The position numbers were made by a program, and so were the translations under genes. From Saccharococcus thermophilus (GTDB taxonomy: Bacteria > Bacillota > Bacilli > Bacillales > Anoxybacillaceae), in the NCBI RefSeq assembly GCF_011761475.1, contig NZ_JAASRS010000001.1:2108001-2172000 (forward strand): a stretch of 64,000 nt of DNA, written 5' to 3'. Within the stretch, counting starts at the first letter, position 1; the number at the start of each line of letters is the position of its first letter. The notes under the pieces were generated by a model. The model was not told the origin of the DNA, did no database searches, and saw only the letters and a program-made list of their open reading frames with translations. Shown in pieces: positions 7,167 through 16,955 of this stretch.

Positions 7167-8924
7167 TTATTTCACTTCCTCTTTCTTTTTCGTGTAGTCG
7201 CGTTTACGTGGTTTAATCAGCGATACATCGACATCTTCATAATGGAACGCTGGTCCATCCGGAGTATAACGCGCCATCGTTGTTTTGAGCCATTCTTCGT
7301 CATTGCGCTCTGGAAACTCTGGTTTATAGTGCGCGCCACGGCTTTCATTGCGATTGTATGCCCCTAATGTAATAACGCGAGCAAGTTGAAGCATATTGTA
7401 TAGCTGACGGATAAATGTCGCTCCTTGGTTGCTCCATTTGGATGTATCCGTTACGCTGATATTTTTATAGCGTTCGAGCAATTCTTGAATTTTTTCATCT
7501 GTTTTCAACAGCTTGTCATTGTAGCGGACGATTGTCACGTTTGCGGTCATCCATTCGCCAAGCTCTTTATGCAACACATATGCGTTCTCTGTTCCATCCA
7601 TCGATAAAATGTTGTTCCAGCGTTCTTCTTCTTGTTTGACATAGCGATCGTACAATGATGACGGCATCGCGTCTGCCGATTTCTCGAGTCCGCGAATGTA
7701 GCGGACAGCATTTGGACCAGCAATCATACCACCATAAATCGCTGATAATAAGGAGTTTGCTCCGAGTCGGTTCGCCCCGTGGATCGAGTAATCGCACTCA
7801 CCAGCGGCAAATAATCCTTTAATGTTTGTCATTTGATCATAATCGACCCATAGACCGCCCATCGAATAGTGCACAGCTGGGAATACTTTCATCGGTACTT
7901 TGCGAGGGTCTTCGCCCATAAATTTCTCATAAATTTCGATAATTCCGCCAAGTTTTACATCGAGTTCTTTTGGATCTTTATGAGAAAGATCTAGATATAC
8001 CATGTTTTCGCCATTGATGCCAAGCTTCAAGTCAACGCAAACATGGAAAATTTCCCGTGCTGCAATATCACGAGGAACAAGGTTTCCGTAGGCTGGATAT
8101 TTTTCTTCAAGGAAGTACCATGGTTTCCCATCTTTATATGTCCAGACTCTTCCACCTTCCCCGCGGGCCGATTCACTCATCAAACGCAATTTATCGTCGC
8201 CAGGAATCGCCGTCGGGTGAATTTGGATAAACTCCCCGTTTGCATAATAAGCACCTTGCTGATAGACAATCGATGCCGCCGAACCGATGTTGATAATCGA
8301 GTTGGTCGATTTGCCGAAAATGACTCCCGGTCCGCCTGTCGCCATGATGACTGCATCCGCAGGAAACGCTTTAATTTCCATCGATTTCAAATCTTGTGCA
8401 ACAATCCCGCGGCAAATTTGTTCATCATCTAAAACAACACCTAAAAATTCCCATCCTTCATATTTCGTTACAAGCCCGGCTACTTCATGGCGCCGCACTT
8501 GTTCATCGAGCGCATACAATATTTGCTGGCCTGTTGTCGCTCCTGCGTATGCGGTACGGTGATGCTGTGTTCCACCGAAGCGACGGAAATCAAGCAACCC
8601 TTCAGGAGTACGGTTGAACATGACCCCCATGCGGTCAAGCATATAAATGATGCTCGGCGCTGCCTCACACATCGCTTTTACCGGAGGCTGGTTCGCTAAA
8701 AAGTCGCCGCCATATACGGTGTCGTCAAAATGTTCCCAAGGAGAATCTCCTTCCCCTTTTGTATTGACCGCGCCGTTAATCCCACCTTGCGCGCAGACAG
8801 AGTGAGAACGCTTTACAGGAACGAGCGAGAACAATTCTACAGGTACCCCTGCTTCCGCGATTTTGATCGTTGCCATTAGACCAGCTAGACCGCCGCCAAC
8901 TACTATGATTTTTCCTTTTTTCAT
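7167..8924 (-). CDS. sdhA: succinate dehydrogenase flavoprotein subunit
   Basis: Catalytic subunit of complex II, oxidising succinate to fumarate with covalently bound FAD. The 585 residues open with the dinucleotide-binding IIVVGGGLAGLMATIKIAE, then SHSVCAQGGING, the active-site/FAD region FGGTQHHRTAYAG, HPTAIPG, SESARGEGGRVW and the C-terminal HGANRLGANSLLSAIYGG. Length matches B. subtilis SdhA (586). Middle gene of sdhCAB; ATG at 8924 is preceded by GGGAGTGAGTAGCA. Confidence 0.97.
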   Translation of the reverse strand: MKKGKIIVVGGGLAGLMATIKIAEAGVPVELFSLVPVKRSHSVCAQGGINGAVNTKGEGDSPWEHFDDTVYGGDFLANQPPVKAMCEAAPSIIYMLDRMGVMFNRTPEGLLDFRRFGGTQHHRTAYAGATTGQQILYALDEQVRRHEVAGLVTKYEGWEFLGVVLDDEQICRGIVAQDLKSMEIKAFPADAVIMATGGPGVIFGKSTNSIINIGSAASIVYQQGAYYANGEFIQIHPTAIPGDDKLRLMSESARGEGGRVWTYKDGKPWYFLEEKYPAYGNLVPRDIAAREIFHVCVDLKLGINGENMVYLDLSHKDPKELDVKLGGIIEIYEKFMGEDPRKVPMKVFPAVHYSMGGLWVDYDQMTNIKGLFAAGECDYSIHGANRLGANSLLSAIYGGMIAGPNAVRYIRGLEKSADAMPSSLYDRYVKQEEERWNNILSMDGTENAYVLHKELGEWMTANVTIVRYNDKLLKTDEKIQELLERYKNISVTDTSKWSNQGATFIRQLYNMLQLARVITLGAYNRNESRGAHYKPEFPERNDEEWLKTTMARYTPDGPAFHYEDVDVSLIKPRKRDYTKKKEEVK

Positions 8925-8959
8925 TGCTACTCACTCCCTAAAAGATTGCTAGTTGTGGA

Positions 8960-9568
8960 TTAAGCAAATGCTAAAATGGCACGAATGCCAACAATGGAAA
9001 GCGCGACAAAAATGATCATCGTTAAATAAGTGAAAACTTGTTGCGAACGAGGAGACACCGTTAAACCCCAGCTTACGCAGAAAGACCATAAACCATTGGC
9101 AAAGTGAAACACCGTTGACAAAATTCCGACAATATAAAAGCCAAGCATAACCGGATTGTCCACAATATTGGCCATCATTTCATAGTTTACTTTCGCTCCG
9201 AGCGCGGCTTGGACGCGCGTTTCGTACACATGCCATGTAATAAAAATCAATGTGATAATTCCCGTGACCCGTTGTAATACAAACATCCAGTTACGGAAAT
9301 ATCCGTAATTTCCGACATTAAATTTCGCTGTAAAAGCGATATAAAGACCATAAATGGCATGGAACAGCAGCGGAAGGAAAATAACGAATATTTCTAGAAA
9401 GTAGCGGAATGGTAAATTCTCCATAAAAGAAGCCGCCCGGTTAAAGGCCTCCGGTCCTTTCGTCGCAAAATGGTTTACGACTAAATGTTGTACTAAAAAG
9501 ACTCCTACTGGAATGACTCCTAACAGCGAATGAAGCCGACGGTAATAAAATTCGCGATTTCCTGCCAT
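8960..9568 (-). CDS. sdhC: succinate dehydrogenase cytochrome b558 subunit
   Basis: Membrane anchor of complex II that binds two hemes and menaquinone. With the ATG at 9568 the protein has 202 residues, equal to B. subtilis SdhC, starting MAGNREFYYRRLHSLLGVIP. Five hydrophobic helices are visible; heme-ligand histidines are expected at RLHSLLG, VQHLVVNHF, LFHAIYG, TWHVYE and FHFANG. The open frame extends 40 codons upstream but AAAGGGGG seven bases before this ATG decides the start. Transcribed from the promoter at 9674-9702. Confidence 0.95.
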   Translation of the reverse strand: MAGNREFYYRRLHSLLGVIPVGVFLVQHLVVNHFATKGPEAFNRAASFMENLPFRYFLEIFVIFLPLLFHAIYGLYIAFTAKFNVGNYGYFRNWMFVLQRVTGIITLIFITWHVYETRVQAALGAKVNYEMMANIVDNPVMLGFYIVGILSTVFHFANGLWSFCVSWGLTVSPRSQQVFTYLTMIIFVALSIVGIRAILAFA

Positions 9569-9673
9569 ATGTAAACCCCCTTTAACGAATAACAGTGAAA
9601 AAATCGTGTGCTCCCCATCCACAATGAGTGAAATGTAACGGCTTCCATTTCCATGAATCATTGTGTCACATTC

Positions 9674-9702
9674 ATTGTACCCCCACATTGTACAAGCGTC
9701 AA
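9674..9702 (-). promoter_or_regulatory. sigma-A promoter of sdhCAB
   Basis: TTGACG (9702-9697), 17-base spacer, TACAAT (9679-9674) on the minus strand, giving a leader of about 100 bases before sdhC. The leader contains repeated ACAATG units near the start site; their meaning is unknown. FsrA sRNA control is known in B. subtilis but was not tested here. Confidence 0.82.
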
Positions 9703-9828
9703 GAAAACAAATTCATAAAATGTTCAAACATTTTCATATGAAAATCGCAACGAAAAACAACGAGAAAGATAATGCACGTCCCCTTCTATTTCGCTATAAT
9801 GATGAATGGATAGAAAGAGGGGAATCAT

Positions 9829-10281
9829 GTGAAACTGCCAACGCTAGAAGAACAATATAAGGCATTAGAAGACATTTCTATTTCCGCGTTCGGCGCGGAA
9901 CTTCTCCGGCAAGTTGTCCTTCCGGAATTGCTGGGAAAAGAAACGGCCAGCATTTTATATTGGGCCGGAAAAAGTTTAGCGCGCCATTACCCGCTCGCGA
10001 CATTGTCCGATGTGATCACTTTTTTTGAAAAGGCCGGATGGGGAACGCTTTCTGTTGTCGAAGAACACAAAGATGAACTTCACGTCGAACTGTCCGGCAC
10101 CATTATTGCCGCGCGGCTTGCTCTTCATGAGCATTGCACCTTCCAGTTAGAAGCAGGTTTTCTTGCCCAGCAAATTGAGCAACAAAAGCGCTTTGTCACC
10201 GAAGCGTTCGAACAACAAAAAAAGCGGGAAAATAAAGTGCTTATCATCATTAAATGGGACCTTAAACAGGAGATAGAATAA
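9829..10281 (+). CDS. yslB: YslB family protein (DUF2507)
   Basis: Conserved Bacillaceae cytosolic protein of about 150 residues with no established function; heme-binding-like V4R/DUF2507 fold is known for the family. The 150-residue product shows the typical SAFGAELLRQVVLPELLG start and ILYWAGKSLARHYP motif. Start GTG at 9829 with AAGAGGGG upstream. TATAAT at 9795-9800 may be its -10, with a poor -35. Convergent with lysC through a shared terminator and divergent from sdhC, the same position as in B. subtilis. Confidence 0.9.
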   Translation: MKLPTLEEQYKALEDISISAFGAELLRQVVLPELLGKETASILYWAGKSLARHYPLATLSDVITFFEKAGWGTLSVVEEHKDELHVELSGTIIAARLALHEHCTFQLEAGFLAQQIEQQKRFVTEAFEQQKKRENKVLIIIKWDLKQEIE

Positions 10282-10316
10282 TGAAAGAAGCCTGTCCGGA
10301 GCAGGCTTCTTTCATT
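10280..10316. terminator. bidirectional terminator between yslB and lysC
   Basis: Perfect 15-bp stem (10280-10294 with 10302-10316), seven-base loop, AT-rich flanks on both sides. It begins inside the end of yslB and ends at the lysC stop, serving both convergent genes. Confidence 0.88.
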
Positions 10317-10805
10317 TTATGCGCGCGCTGCCGCTGCTTCTTCGGCAAGCCCAAACGCTTCATGGAGCGCTTCGACTGCTCGAACCATATTTTTCTCATC
10401 GATGACAGTAGAAATTTTAATTTCCGACGTGCTAACCATTTTGATTTCAATATTCTGGCCCGCTAGCACTTCAAACATGCGCGCCGCCACTCCCGGATTC
10501 GAAATCATGCCGGAACCGACGATCGATACTTTGGCCAATCCGCTTTCATATTGTACGTTTACCCCTTCAAGCGATTGCAACACTTGAAGCGTTTCCGGCA
10601 AATCCTCCGTGCGAATCGAAAAAGAAACAGACGTAGTGTCTGCCTTCTCCGCGCTTTGAATGATGATGTCCACATTAATGCCGCGCTTTGCGAGTGCCGT
10701 AAAAATAGTCGGCAATGCATGTAAGCTGTTTCCAATTCCATTTACTGTAATTCGAGTAACTTGATCTTCAAAAGCGATTCCCCGTACGATTAAATGCTGT
10801 TCCAT
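10317..10805 (-). CDS. lysC: aspartokinase II beta subunit, in-frame internal start
   Basis: In B. subtilis lysC also yields a beta subunit by internal initiation at a Met in MEQNLIVRGIAFED. Here the same Met begins MEQHLIVRGIAFED (ATG at 10805) and is preceded by AAAGGGG with an eight-base spacer, a better Shine-Dalgarno than expected inside a coding region. The product would be 162 residues, comprising the two ACT regulatory domains. Seen: start and RBS. Known: the B. subtilis arrangement. Inferred: that it is used here. Confidence 0.75.
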   Translation of the reverse strand: MEQHLIVRGIAFEDQVTRITVNGIGNSLHALPTIFTALAKRGINVDIIIQSAEKADTTSVSFSIRTEDLPETLQVLQSLEGVNVQYESGLAKVSIVGSGMISNPGVAARMFEVLAGQNIEIKMVSTSEIKISTVIDEKNMVRAVEALHEAFGLAEEAAAARA

Positions 10806-11540
10806 CGAAACTTCCCCTTTCACGATTGTGCCACTTTCATTTTCCATACTTGAGCGCACCTCAAGCAGCACTTCATAGTTTTTCGCAAATTCCACCGCGC
10901 GCGGGTGCAGCACCCCCGCTCCTAAATTAGCTAATTCTAGCATTTCATCATAGGAAATTTCTTTTATTTTCCGTGCTGTCTTTACGTAGCGCGGGTCGGT
11001 CGTAAACACGCCAGTTACATCCGTGTAAATATCACACTTATCCGCTTTTAACGCCGCCGCCAGCGCCACCGCCGTCGTATCGGAACCGCCGCGACCGAGC
11101 GTCGTGATTTCCCCTGTTTCCGTCACCCCTTGAAATCCGGCGACAATGACAATGGCCCCTTCACCAAGATGCTTGCAGATTCTTGCCGTATCGATACCCG
11201 TAATGCGGGCGTTTCCGTGCATTTCTTCCGTTGTAATCCCGGCCTGCCATCCCGTTAATGAAATAGCTTTATATCCCTTTTCATGCAATGCCATGGCAAG
11301 AAGGGCAATGCTCACTTGTTCCCCAGTTGCAAGCAGCATATCCATTTCCCGCTTGCTCGGCTGTGCGGAAATTTGTTTGGCCAGATCGACAAGTTTATCG
11401 GTTGTCTTCCCCATAGCCGAAACAACAACGACAACTTTATTTCCTTTTTCAACCTCCTCTATTACGCGATTAGCGACATGTTGAATTCTTTCGGTGGAAC
11501 CGACGGACGTTCCACCAAATTTTTGTACGATGATTCCCAT
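10317..11540 (-). CDS. lysC: aspartokinase II (lysine-sensitive), alpha subunit
   Basis: Phosphorylates aspartate in the first step to lysine, diaminopimelate, threonine and methionine. The 407 residues contain the kinase signature VQKFGGTSVGS near residue 5, GRGGSDTTAVALAAAL and DVTGVFTTDPR, then two ACT domains in the last 150 residues (ITRITVNGIGNSLHAL; AKVSIVGSGMISNPGVAARMFEVL). RBS AAAGGGTG precedes ATG at 11540. Expression is governed by the lysine riboswitch just upstream. The gene also encodes the beta subunit from an internal start (10805). Confidence 0.96.
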   Translation of the reverse strand: MGIIVQKFGGTSVGSTERIQHVANRVIEEVEKGNKVVVVVSAMGKTTDKLVDLAKQISAQPSKREMDMLLATGEQVSIALLAMALHEKGYKAISLTGWQAGITTEEMHGNARITGIDTARICKHLGEGAIVIVAGFQGVTETGEITTLGRGGSDTTAVALAAALKADKCDIYTDVTGVFTTDPRYVKTARKIKEISYDEMLELANLGAGVLHPRAVEFAKNYEVLLEVRSSMENESGTIVKGEVSMEQHLIVRGIAFEDQVTRITVNGIGNSLHALPTIFTALAKRGINVDIIIQSAEKADTTSVSFSIRTEDLPETLQVLQSLEGVNVQYESGLAKVSIVGSGMISNPGVAARMFEVLAGQNIEIKMVSTSEIKISTVIDEKNMVRAVEALHEAFGLAEEAAAARA

Positions 11541-11570
11541 TACGTTTCACCCTTTTGCCTATTGTTTATA

Positions 11571-11823
11571 AATAAAAAACAGCAATGAGAGAAATCTCAT
11601 TGCTGTGCATCACGAACACGAAAAAAGCGAATTCGCCTCGCACAGTGAGATAGCTCTCCAAGATGAATCACATCTTGACAGTCCTACATTTCTTAAACGC
11701 AGGACCAGCGGAAAAAGCAATGAGACTTTTTCCACTTCGGCGACGCTCCCCTTTCCACATCCGTCATCGGAACTCATTTTCCTCCGGATGTGTACTCTTG
11801 AAGTTCGCACCTCTATCTTCACT
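11571..11823 (-). ncRNA. lysine riboswitch (L-box) controlling lysC
   Basis: On the minus strand the leader contains the hallmark L-box blocks AGAGGTGCGAACTTCAAGAG, AAAGGGGAGCGTCGCCGAAG and GGAGAGCTATCTCACTGTG in the correct order, forming an aptamer at about 11643-11823. It is followed by an intrinsic terminator with an 11-bp stem (11580-11590 with 11595-11605) and T-run at 11571-11579, 30 bases before the lysC start. High lysine should favour termination. A tentative promoter (TTTGAT/17/CATATT) lies near 11840-11870. Confidence 0.95.
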
Positions 11824-11892
11824 TCGGCGTTTGAAAGTGTATAAATATGAAATTTATTGCAATCATATCAAACTTTCATGTTGTTGACAATA

Positions 11893-13668
11893 TTATTCTC
11901 GCAATTTCTCATAAATTTTTTCGGCAACGGAGCGCGGAATGTTTGCTTGTTGCAATTCTTCCACCGTTGCTTCTTTCATGTTTTTAATGGATCCGAAATG
12001 CTTCAATAATGCTTTTTTCCGCTTTTCCCCAACTCCAGGAATATCATCTAACACAGAGTGAAACATCGTTTTTCCGCGCGTTTGCCGATGAAATGTAACC
12101 GCAAACCGATGCACCTCATCTTGAATGCGCTGCAATAAATAAAACTCTTGGCTGTTTCGTTCTAATGGAACGATTTGCGGAGGATTCCCCATGATTAGCT
12201 CGGATGTGCGATGCTTGTCGTCTTTTGCAAGCCCAGCGAGCGGAATATCAAGTCCTAATTCGTTTTCAAGCACATCCCTTACCGCAGCTAAATGCCCTTT
12301 TCCTCCGTCAATAATAATCAAATCAGGAAGCGGAAGACCTTCTTTTAGCACGCGAGTATAGCGCCTTCTTACCACTTCGCGCATCGATTCATAGTCATCC
12401 GGTCCTTCTACCGTTTTGATTTTATATTTGCGGTACTCTTTTTTCTCCGGTTTTCCATCGATAAAGACAACCATCGCCGAAACAGGATCGGTGCCATGAA
12501 TGTTGGAATTGTCAAACGCCTCAATACGGTGTGGCACAGGTATTCCCAATATTTTCCCTAAGTTTTCTACCGCTTTAATCGTTCGCTCTTCGTCCCGCTC
12601 GATTAAATAAAATTTTTCTTTCAACGCAATTGCCGCGTTTTTATTGGCCAAATCAACAAGTTCTTTTTTCTTTCCCCTTTTCGGCTGAACAACCGTTACT
12701 TCCAGCAGCTGCTCGGCAAGCTCGCCGTCAATGTCAGCAGGCAAAATGACTTCTTTCGGCTTAAAGTGGTTCGCTTTTGTATAAAACTGTCCCAAAAACG
12801 TCAGCAATTCCTCATCTGGGTCTTGATACATCGGAAACATCGATGCATCGCGCTCAATCAGCTTGCCTTGACGAATGAAAAATACTTGTACGCACATCCA
12901 TCCTTTGTCATAGGCATAACCGAACACATCGCGATCAACGAAATCGTTCATGGTCATCTTCTGCTTTTCCATCGTTGCTTCAATATGGGCAATTAGATCG
13001 CGGTATTCTTTCGCCCGCTCAAATTCGAGCGCTTCGGCTGCTTTCATCATCTTTTTCGTGAGCTCTTCTTTTACTTCTTTATACCCACCGTTTAAAAAGC
13101 GAACGATTTGTTCGACAATTTCTTTATTTTGCTGTTCGGACACCGGATGCACGCACGGCGCTAGACATTGTCCCATATGGTAATATAAACAAACTCGGTT
13201 CGGCATGGTTGAACATTTGCGCAGCGGATAAATGCGGTCTAACAGTTTCTTCGTTTCATTTGCCGCCTGTACATGCGGATACGGTCCAAAATATTTTCCA
13301 CCATCTTTTTTCACTTTTCGTGTAATGATTAGGCGAGGATGCTGCTCCGCGGTAATCTTGATAAACGGATAACTATTGTCGCCCTTGAGCATCACATTAT
13401 ATTTCGGATCGTACTTTTTAATTAAGTTCATTTCCAAAATGAGCGCTTCGATGTTCGAAGAAGTGACAATATATTCGAAATCGGCAATTTCGTTGACAAG
13501 CCGCAGCGTTTTTCCGTCATGCGTGCCGGTAAAATAGGAACGCACACGGTTTTTCAGCACTTTTGCTTTGCCAACGTATATTACTGTGCCGTTTTTATCC
13601 TTCATCAAATAACATCCCGGCTGCTCCGGAAGCACGGCTAATTTTTCTTTTAAGTGATCATGCATCAT
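11893..13668 (-). CDS. uvrC: excinuclease ABC subunit C
   Basis: Dual-incision nuclease of nucleotide excision repair. About 591 residues: GIY-YIG domain at the N-terminus ([25 protein letters not shown]), UVR motif near residue 200 ([15 protein letters not shown]), RNase H-like endonuclease domain ([18 protein letters not shown]) and a C-terminal double HhH ([20 protein letters not shown]). ATG at 13668 is preferred over GTG at 13674 because GGAG lies five bases before it. No clear terminator follows before the lysC leader. The broken membrane protein gene ends 15 bases upstream, so they were probably one transcript. Confidence 0.95.
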   Translation of the reverse strand: MMHDHLKEKLAVLPEQPGCYLMKDKNGTVIYVGKAKVLKNRVRSYFTGTHDGKTLRLVNEIADFEYIVTSSNIEALILEMNLIKKYDPKYNVMLKGDNSYPFIKITAEQHPRLIITRKVKKDGGKYFGPYPHVQAANETKKLLDRIYPLRKCSTMPNRVCLYYHMGQCLAPCVHPVSEQQNKEIVEQIVRFLNGGYKEVKEELTKKMMKAAEALEFERAKEYRDLIAHIEATMEKQKMTMNDFVDRDVFGYAYDKGWMCVQVFFIRQGKLIERDASMFPMYQDPDEELLTFLGQFYTKANHFKPKEVILPADIDGELAEQLLEVTVVQPKRGKKKELVDLANKNAAIALKEKFYLIERDEERTIKAVENLGKILGIPVPHRIEAFDNSNIHGTDPVSAMVVFIDGKPEKKEYRKYKIKTVEGPDDYESMREVVRRRYTRVLKEGLPLPDLIIIDGGKGHLAAVRDVLENELGLDIPLAGLAKDDKHRTSELIMGNPPQIVPLERNSQEFYLLQRIQDEVHRFAVTFHRQTRGKTMFHSVLDDIPGVGEKRKKALLKHFGSIKNMKEATVEELQQANIPRSVAEKIYEKLRE

Positions 13669-15068
13669 AATCACTCCATCAAGTTAATTCATCCATTCAT
13701 ACAGCGTAATGTTTCCGTACACTGGATCTGCCAGCGTGCTGGAACGATATGTTTTCACCCTCCGCAAATGGCCGGCAAGGGGAACTCCTCGCGCCCGAAA
13801 TCCTTTCACAACATGGCCAGTCATATAAATTTTAGCATGTTGATAGTTCTCTTTGTCTTGTAAAAAAAATGAAAAGTGCAAAACGTCCTTATGGGGAAAA
13901 TCCACATCTAAGTATTGTAGCACACGCGTTTCTTCCCATGTGTACAGAACGAATTTCTCTTTGCTGTTTTGTAAATCATACGCTAACTGATAGGTTGCCG
14001 GCAACTGTAATGCTTGCTCGCGCATATGCCATGTCCCCGTTACGAATTGCACGGCTAACACCACCATCGCTAGGCTCCATCGGTACATAGACATATGATT
14101 GCGGACAAAGCAAATCCAGCCATACAACAAAACAAGATGAACAAGCGGGAGAATGTGCCGCGGTTTCTCAATATTTTGCGCAAATAACACCCAAAGAAAA
14201 TAAACAAATCCAGAAACAAGAAGCCAGCTCGGAAACGGGGATTTCCTTGACCGCCATATCGCCGTCCATGCAACCATATACAAAAAAAGCAGGATCACGT
14301 TTTGACTTGCTATCCCTGTCCATAAAATATTATAAAAGAAAAAATAAATCACTCGCTCCCATAACGGCTGCCCGTCGCTTGCTGCCGTTCCTCCCCACTT
14401 CTCGAAATGGCCGCTCGTAAATGAGAGAGCCAGTTTGAAAAAAGATTGGAAACTTCCTTCCGTCGCCGCGACCGCGGCAATCCAAATAAATTGGAAAAAA
14501 GCAGTCGCGTCAAAAAGCAGCAGATTCGAAGGACACTGCGATGTTTTTTCCAATCTTCGTGCCATAAAAACAAAATCGCTACAGCAAACGGGGCGTATGA
14601 CAGGCGGATACCCATTAACAGACTAAACAAGGCAAGCGGGAGAAGCTGCATCCACCATGCATCATGCTTTCTTGCCAGTTCGATGGACCAAAAGTACCAC
14701 CACAGCGCCCCTAACGCCGCGCCGTCCGACATCGGCTGGCCCGCAATCACCATGATATAGCTTGCCGATTGAAGGAGCGCGCTAATGAATAAGGACATAA
14801 CCGTTGAATGATGCTTTTTTAACAGGAAAACCATCGGAATGGTTGCCGAAAACAAAGCAATGACATTAAAGATGGATAGTGCTTTTGCCGGATTGTCAAC
14901 AAACGCATGAATAAGCATGCCGCCCAGCACGAAATATGGATAGCCCGGAAAATGCGGCTGCATGGCCAATAAATCATAGCGGTCTAACGCCAAAGCAAAA
15001 TCGACCTGATCCCATGTCGCCGCATAAGGACTCGCATAGTATATTTCCAGCAAGAACAAACTTGCTAA

Positions 15069-16955
15069 CTCACATTTCGCACCCTCTCGACGAAAATCGG
15101 GAGGATTTTTTCGTTCCGATGTCGAATGAATCCTTGACACACAAGGAACGTAAAGGAGTTTTTCACTTATGAACGTTCAAGTCAAAAAGGTCTATCGCAA
15201 TTCTTATTTGAATATAATAAGTGCCCTATTCAAGAAACTGGGTCTGCCTCAATTGATTGACCATCTCGTGCCCGTCGATCCGCAGTGCCAAACGCGAGTC
15301 AGCGATGCCGTTCAGGCCATCCTCTACAATGTGTTTGACGGCCGGCAAGCCCTTGTTCACTTGGAACATTGGGCTCAGGAGGTCGATTGTGAGAAACTCA
15401 TCCGTCCCGATCTCCATCCTTCCTGGTTGAACGACGATGCGTTGGCCCGTCATCTCGATCGCCTGTATGAGGCTGGCATTCACAACGTCATCAGCACTTG
15501 CTTGATTCATATTTATCGAAAAGAAGGCCTTTCCCTCCGAGCCTTCCACGCCGATACGACGGACAAGACCGTTTACGGCGCGTATGAATCGGCCTCGTTA
15601 GAGGCCTTACAAATCACACATGGCTACAACCGCCATCATCGTTGGCAAAAACAGATCGGTTTCGGACTGGTCGGCAACGAGGACGGCATCCCGTTTTACG
15701 GCGATGTGCACGATGGCAACCTGCCCGATAAAACATGGAATCCCGAGGTGCTGTCTCGTGTCCATGAACAGCTGAAGCAGGCCAAAATCGAAGACGAATG
15801 GATTTACGTGGCCGATTCCGCCGCGATGACGAAAGAGACCCTGGCGCAAACCAAAGCGGCCAACGCCTTTTTGATCACCAGAGGCCCTTCGTCGCTCCGG
15901 ATCGTGAAAACCGCGCTGGCCGAAGCGGATGCTGAGGACACGACGTGGAGCGATCCCTTTACGTTGGCGGAGAGAAACGGCGCCACGTACCGGGTATGGG
16001 AAACGGCCTCGACGTATGAAGGCCACCCCGTTCGGCTGATCGTTGTTGAATCGAGCGCGCTCGACCAGCGAAAAGGAAAGACGCTTGAAAAAGAACGAAC
16101 CAAAGAAGCGGAGCTTCTTCGCGAGGAACAAGCCCGTTGGGAGCGTCACCCCTTCTCCTGCCGGGAAGATGCCGAACAAGCCTTGGCGTCCCTCAAGGCG
16201 TCCCTTCGCCCCCGGTTTCATCGGGTTGAGGCCGCGGTCGAAGAGATCGTACGCCTGAAAAAACGGCGCGGACGGCCGAAAAAAGGGGCGGAACCCGAGG
16301 TGGAGACGCTGTATTTCTTGCACCTTGACGTCGAATTCGACCAAGACGCGTGGGAACAGGCGAGACGGAAAGCGTCCCGGTTTGTCCTTGTCACGACCGT
16401 TCCGAAGGAATGGAAGGGCCAACCCATGGATGCCCAAGAGATCTTGAAGCTGTATAAAGGGCAGATCTCGGTGGAAATGAACTTCGCTTTTTTGAAAGAT
16501 CCGTTTTTCACGGATGAGATTTACGTCAAAAAACCAGAACGGGTCGCAGTATTAGGCTATTTGTTTCTGTTGGCCTTGGCTATTTACCGCGTTTTTCAGC
16601 GCCGAGTGCGTCAGTTTATTACTCCAGAACACCCGTTGAAGGGTCCTGGAGGCCGCAAGCTGACCCGGCCGACGGGACAGGCGATTTTTCAGCTGTTTCA
16701 ATATGTGAACGTCGTCCTGTTCAAGCTGCCGGATGGGCGCATCCAACGCTCACTGGATCGCTCCCTTACCCCTGATCAGCGAAGGATTCTGCAGGGATTG
16801 GGCATGGATGAGAGCATCTACGTGTAACGTGATACGGAACGACCAGCGATGGTAAAAAAAGGATTGCCATCGCTCGTTGTGTTGGTCAAAAAGTTATTCT
16901 GAAAAACTAAATAAAAAATCCTTTGTTTTGACCTTGTTAGGGTGCGAAATGTGAG
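15069..16955 (+). mobile_element. IS1634-like insertion sequence, 1887 bp
   Basis: Perfect 17-bp terminal inverted repeats (15069-15085 CTCACATTTCGCACCCT, mirrored at 16939-16955) and a 6-bp target duplication TGCTAA at 15063-15068 and 16956-16961. It carries one intact transposase gene, opposite in strand to the gene it interrupts. Intact ends, perfect TSD and uninterrupted ORF point to a recent, possibly active insertion. A hairpin near 15089-15113 upstream of the transposase and another (AGCGATGG/CCATCGCT) at about 16840-16875 lie inside the ends. Confidence 0.95.
15169..16827 (+). CDS. IS1634-family (IS4 superfamily) DDE transposase
   Basis: Transposase of 552 residues. Begins with a DUF4277-like N-terminal domain; DDE residues are plausible at FHADTTDKTVYG (D), WIYVADSAAMTKE (D) and the YREK-type motif YKGQISVEMNFAFLKDP (E). 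A basic linker RLKKRRGRPKKG near 365 is typical of this family. ATG at 15169 is preceded by AAAGGAG. Codon use is more GC-rich than that of neighbouring genes, consistent with transfer. The family resembles Geobacillus elements such as ISBst12; identity was not computed. Confidence 0.93.
   Translation: MNVQVKKVYRNSYLNIISALFKKLGLPQLIDHLVPVDPQCQTRVSDAVQAILYNVFDGRQALVHLEHWAQEVDCEKLIRPDLHPSWLNDDALARHLDRLYEAGIHNVISTCLIHIYRKEGLSLRAFHADTTDKTVYGAYESASLEALQITHGYNRHHRWQKQIGFGLVGNEDGIPFYGDVHDGNLPDKTWNPEVLSRVHEQLKQAKIEDEWIYVADSAAMTKETLAQTKAANAFLITRGPSSLRIVKTALAEADAEDTTWSDPFTLAERNGATYRVWETASTYEGHPVRLIVVESSALDQRKGKTLEKERTKEAELLREEQARWERHPFSCREDAEQALASLKASLRPRFHRVEAAVEEIVRLKKRRGRPKKGAEPEVETLYFLHLDVEFDQDAWEQARRKASRFVLVTTVPKEWKGQPMDAQEILKLYKGQISVEMNFAFLKDPFFTDEIYVKKPERVAVLGYLFLLALAIYRVFQRRVRQFITPEHPLKGPGGRKLTRPTGQAIFQLFQYVNVVLFKLPDGRIQRSLDRSLTPDQRRILQGLGMDESIYV

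Noticed and set aside
6469-7197. 242-codon plus-strand open frame
   Set aside because: Lies antisense to sdhB, whose iron-sulfur motifs are perfect; the plus-strand product has no recognisable motif or RBS.
14349-14565. Programmed frameshift as explanation for the split membrane protein
   Set aside because: No slippery heptamer with a downstream pseudoknot was evident and the gene is also broken by an IS; decay is simpler.
15607-16437. 276-codon minus-strand open frame
   Set aside because: Mirror of the IS1634-like transposase in GC-rich DNA; no RBS and odd composition.
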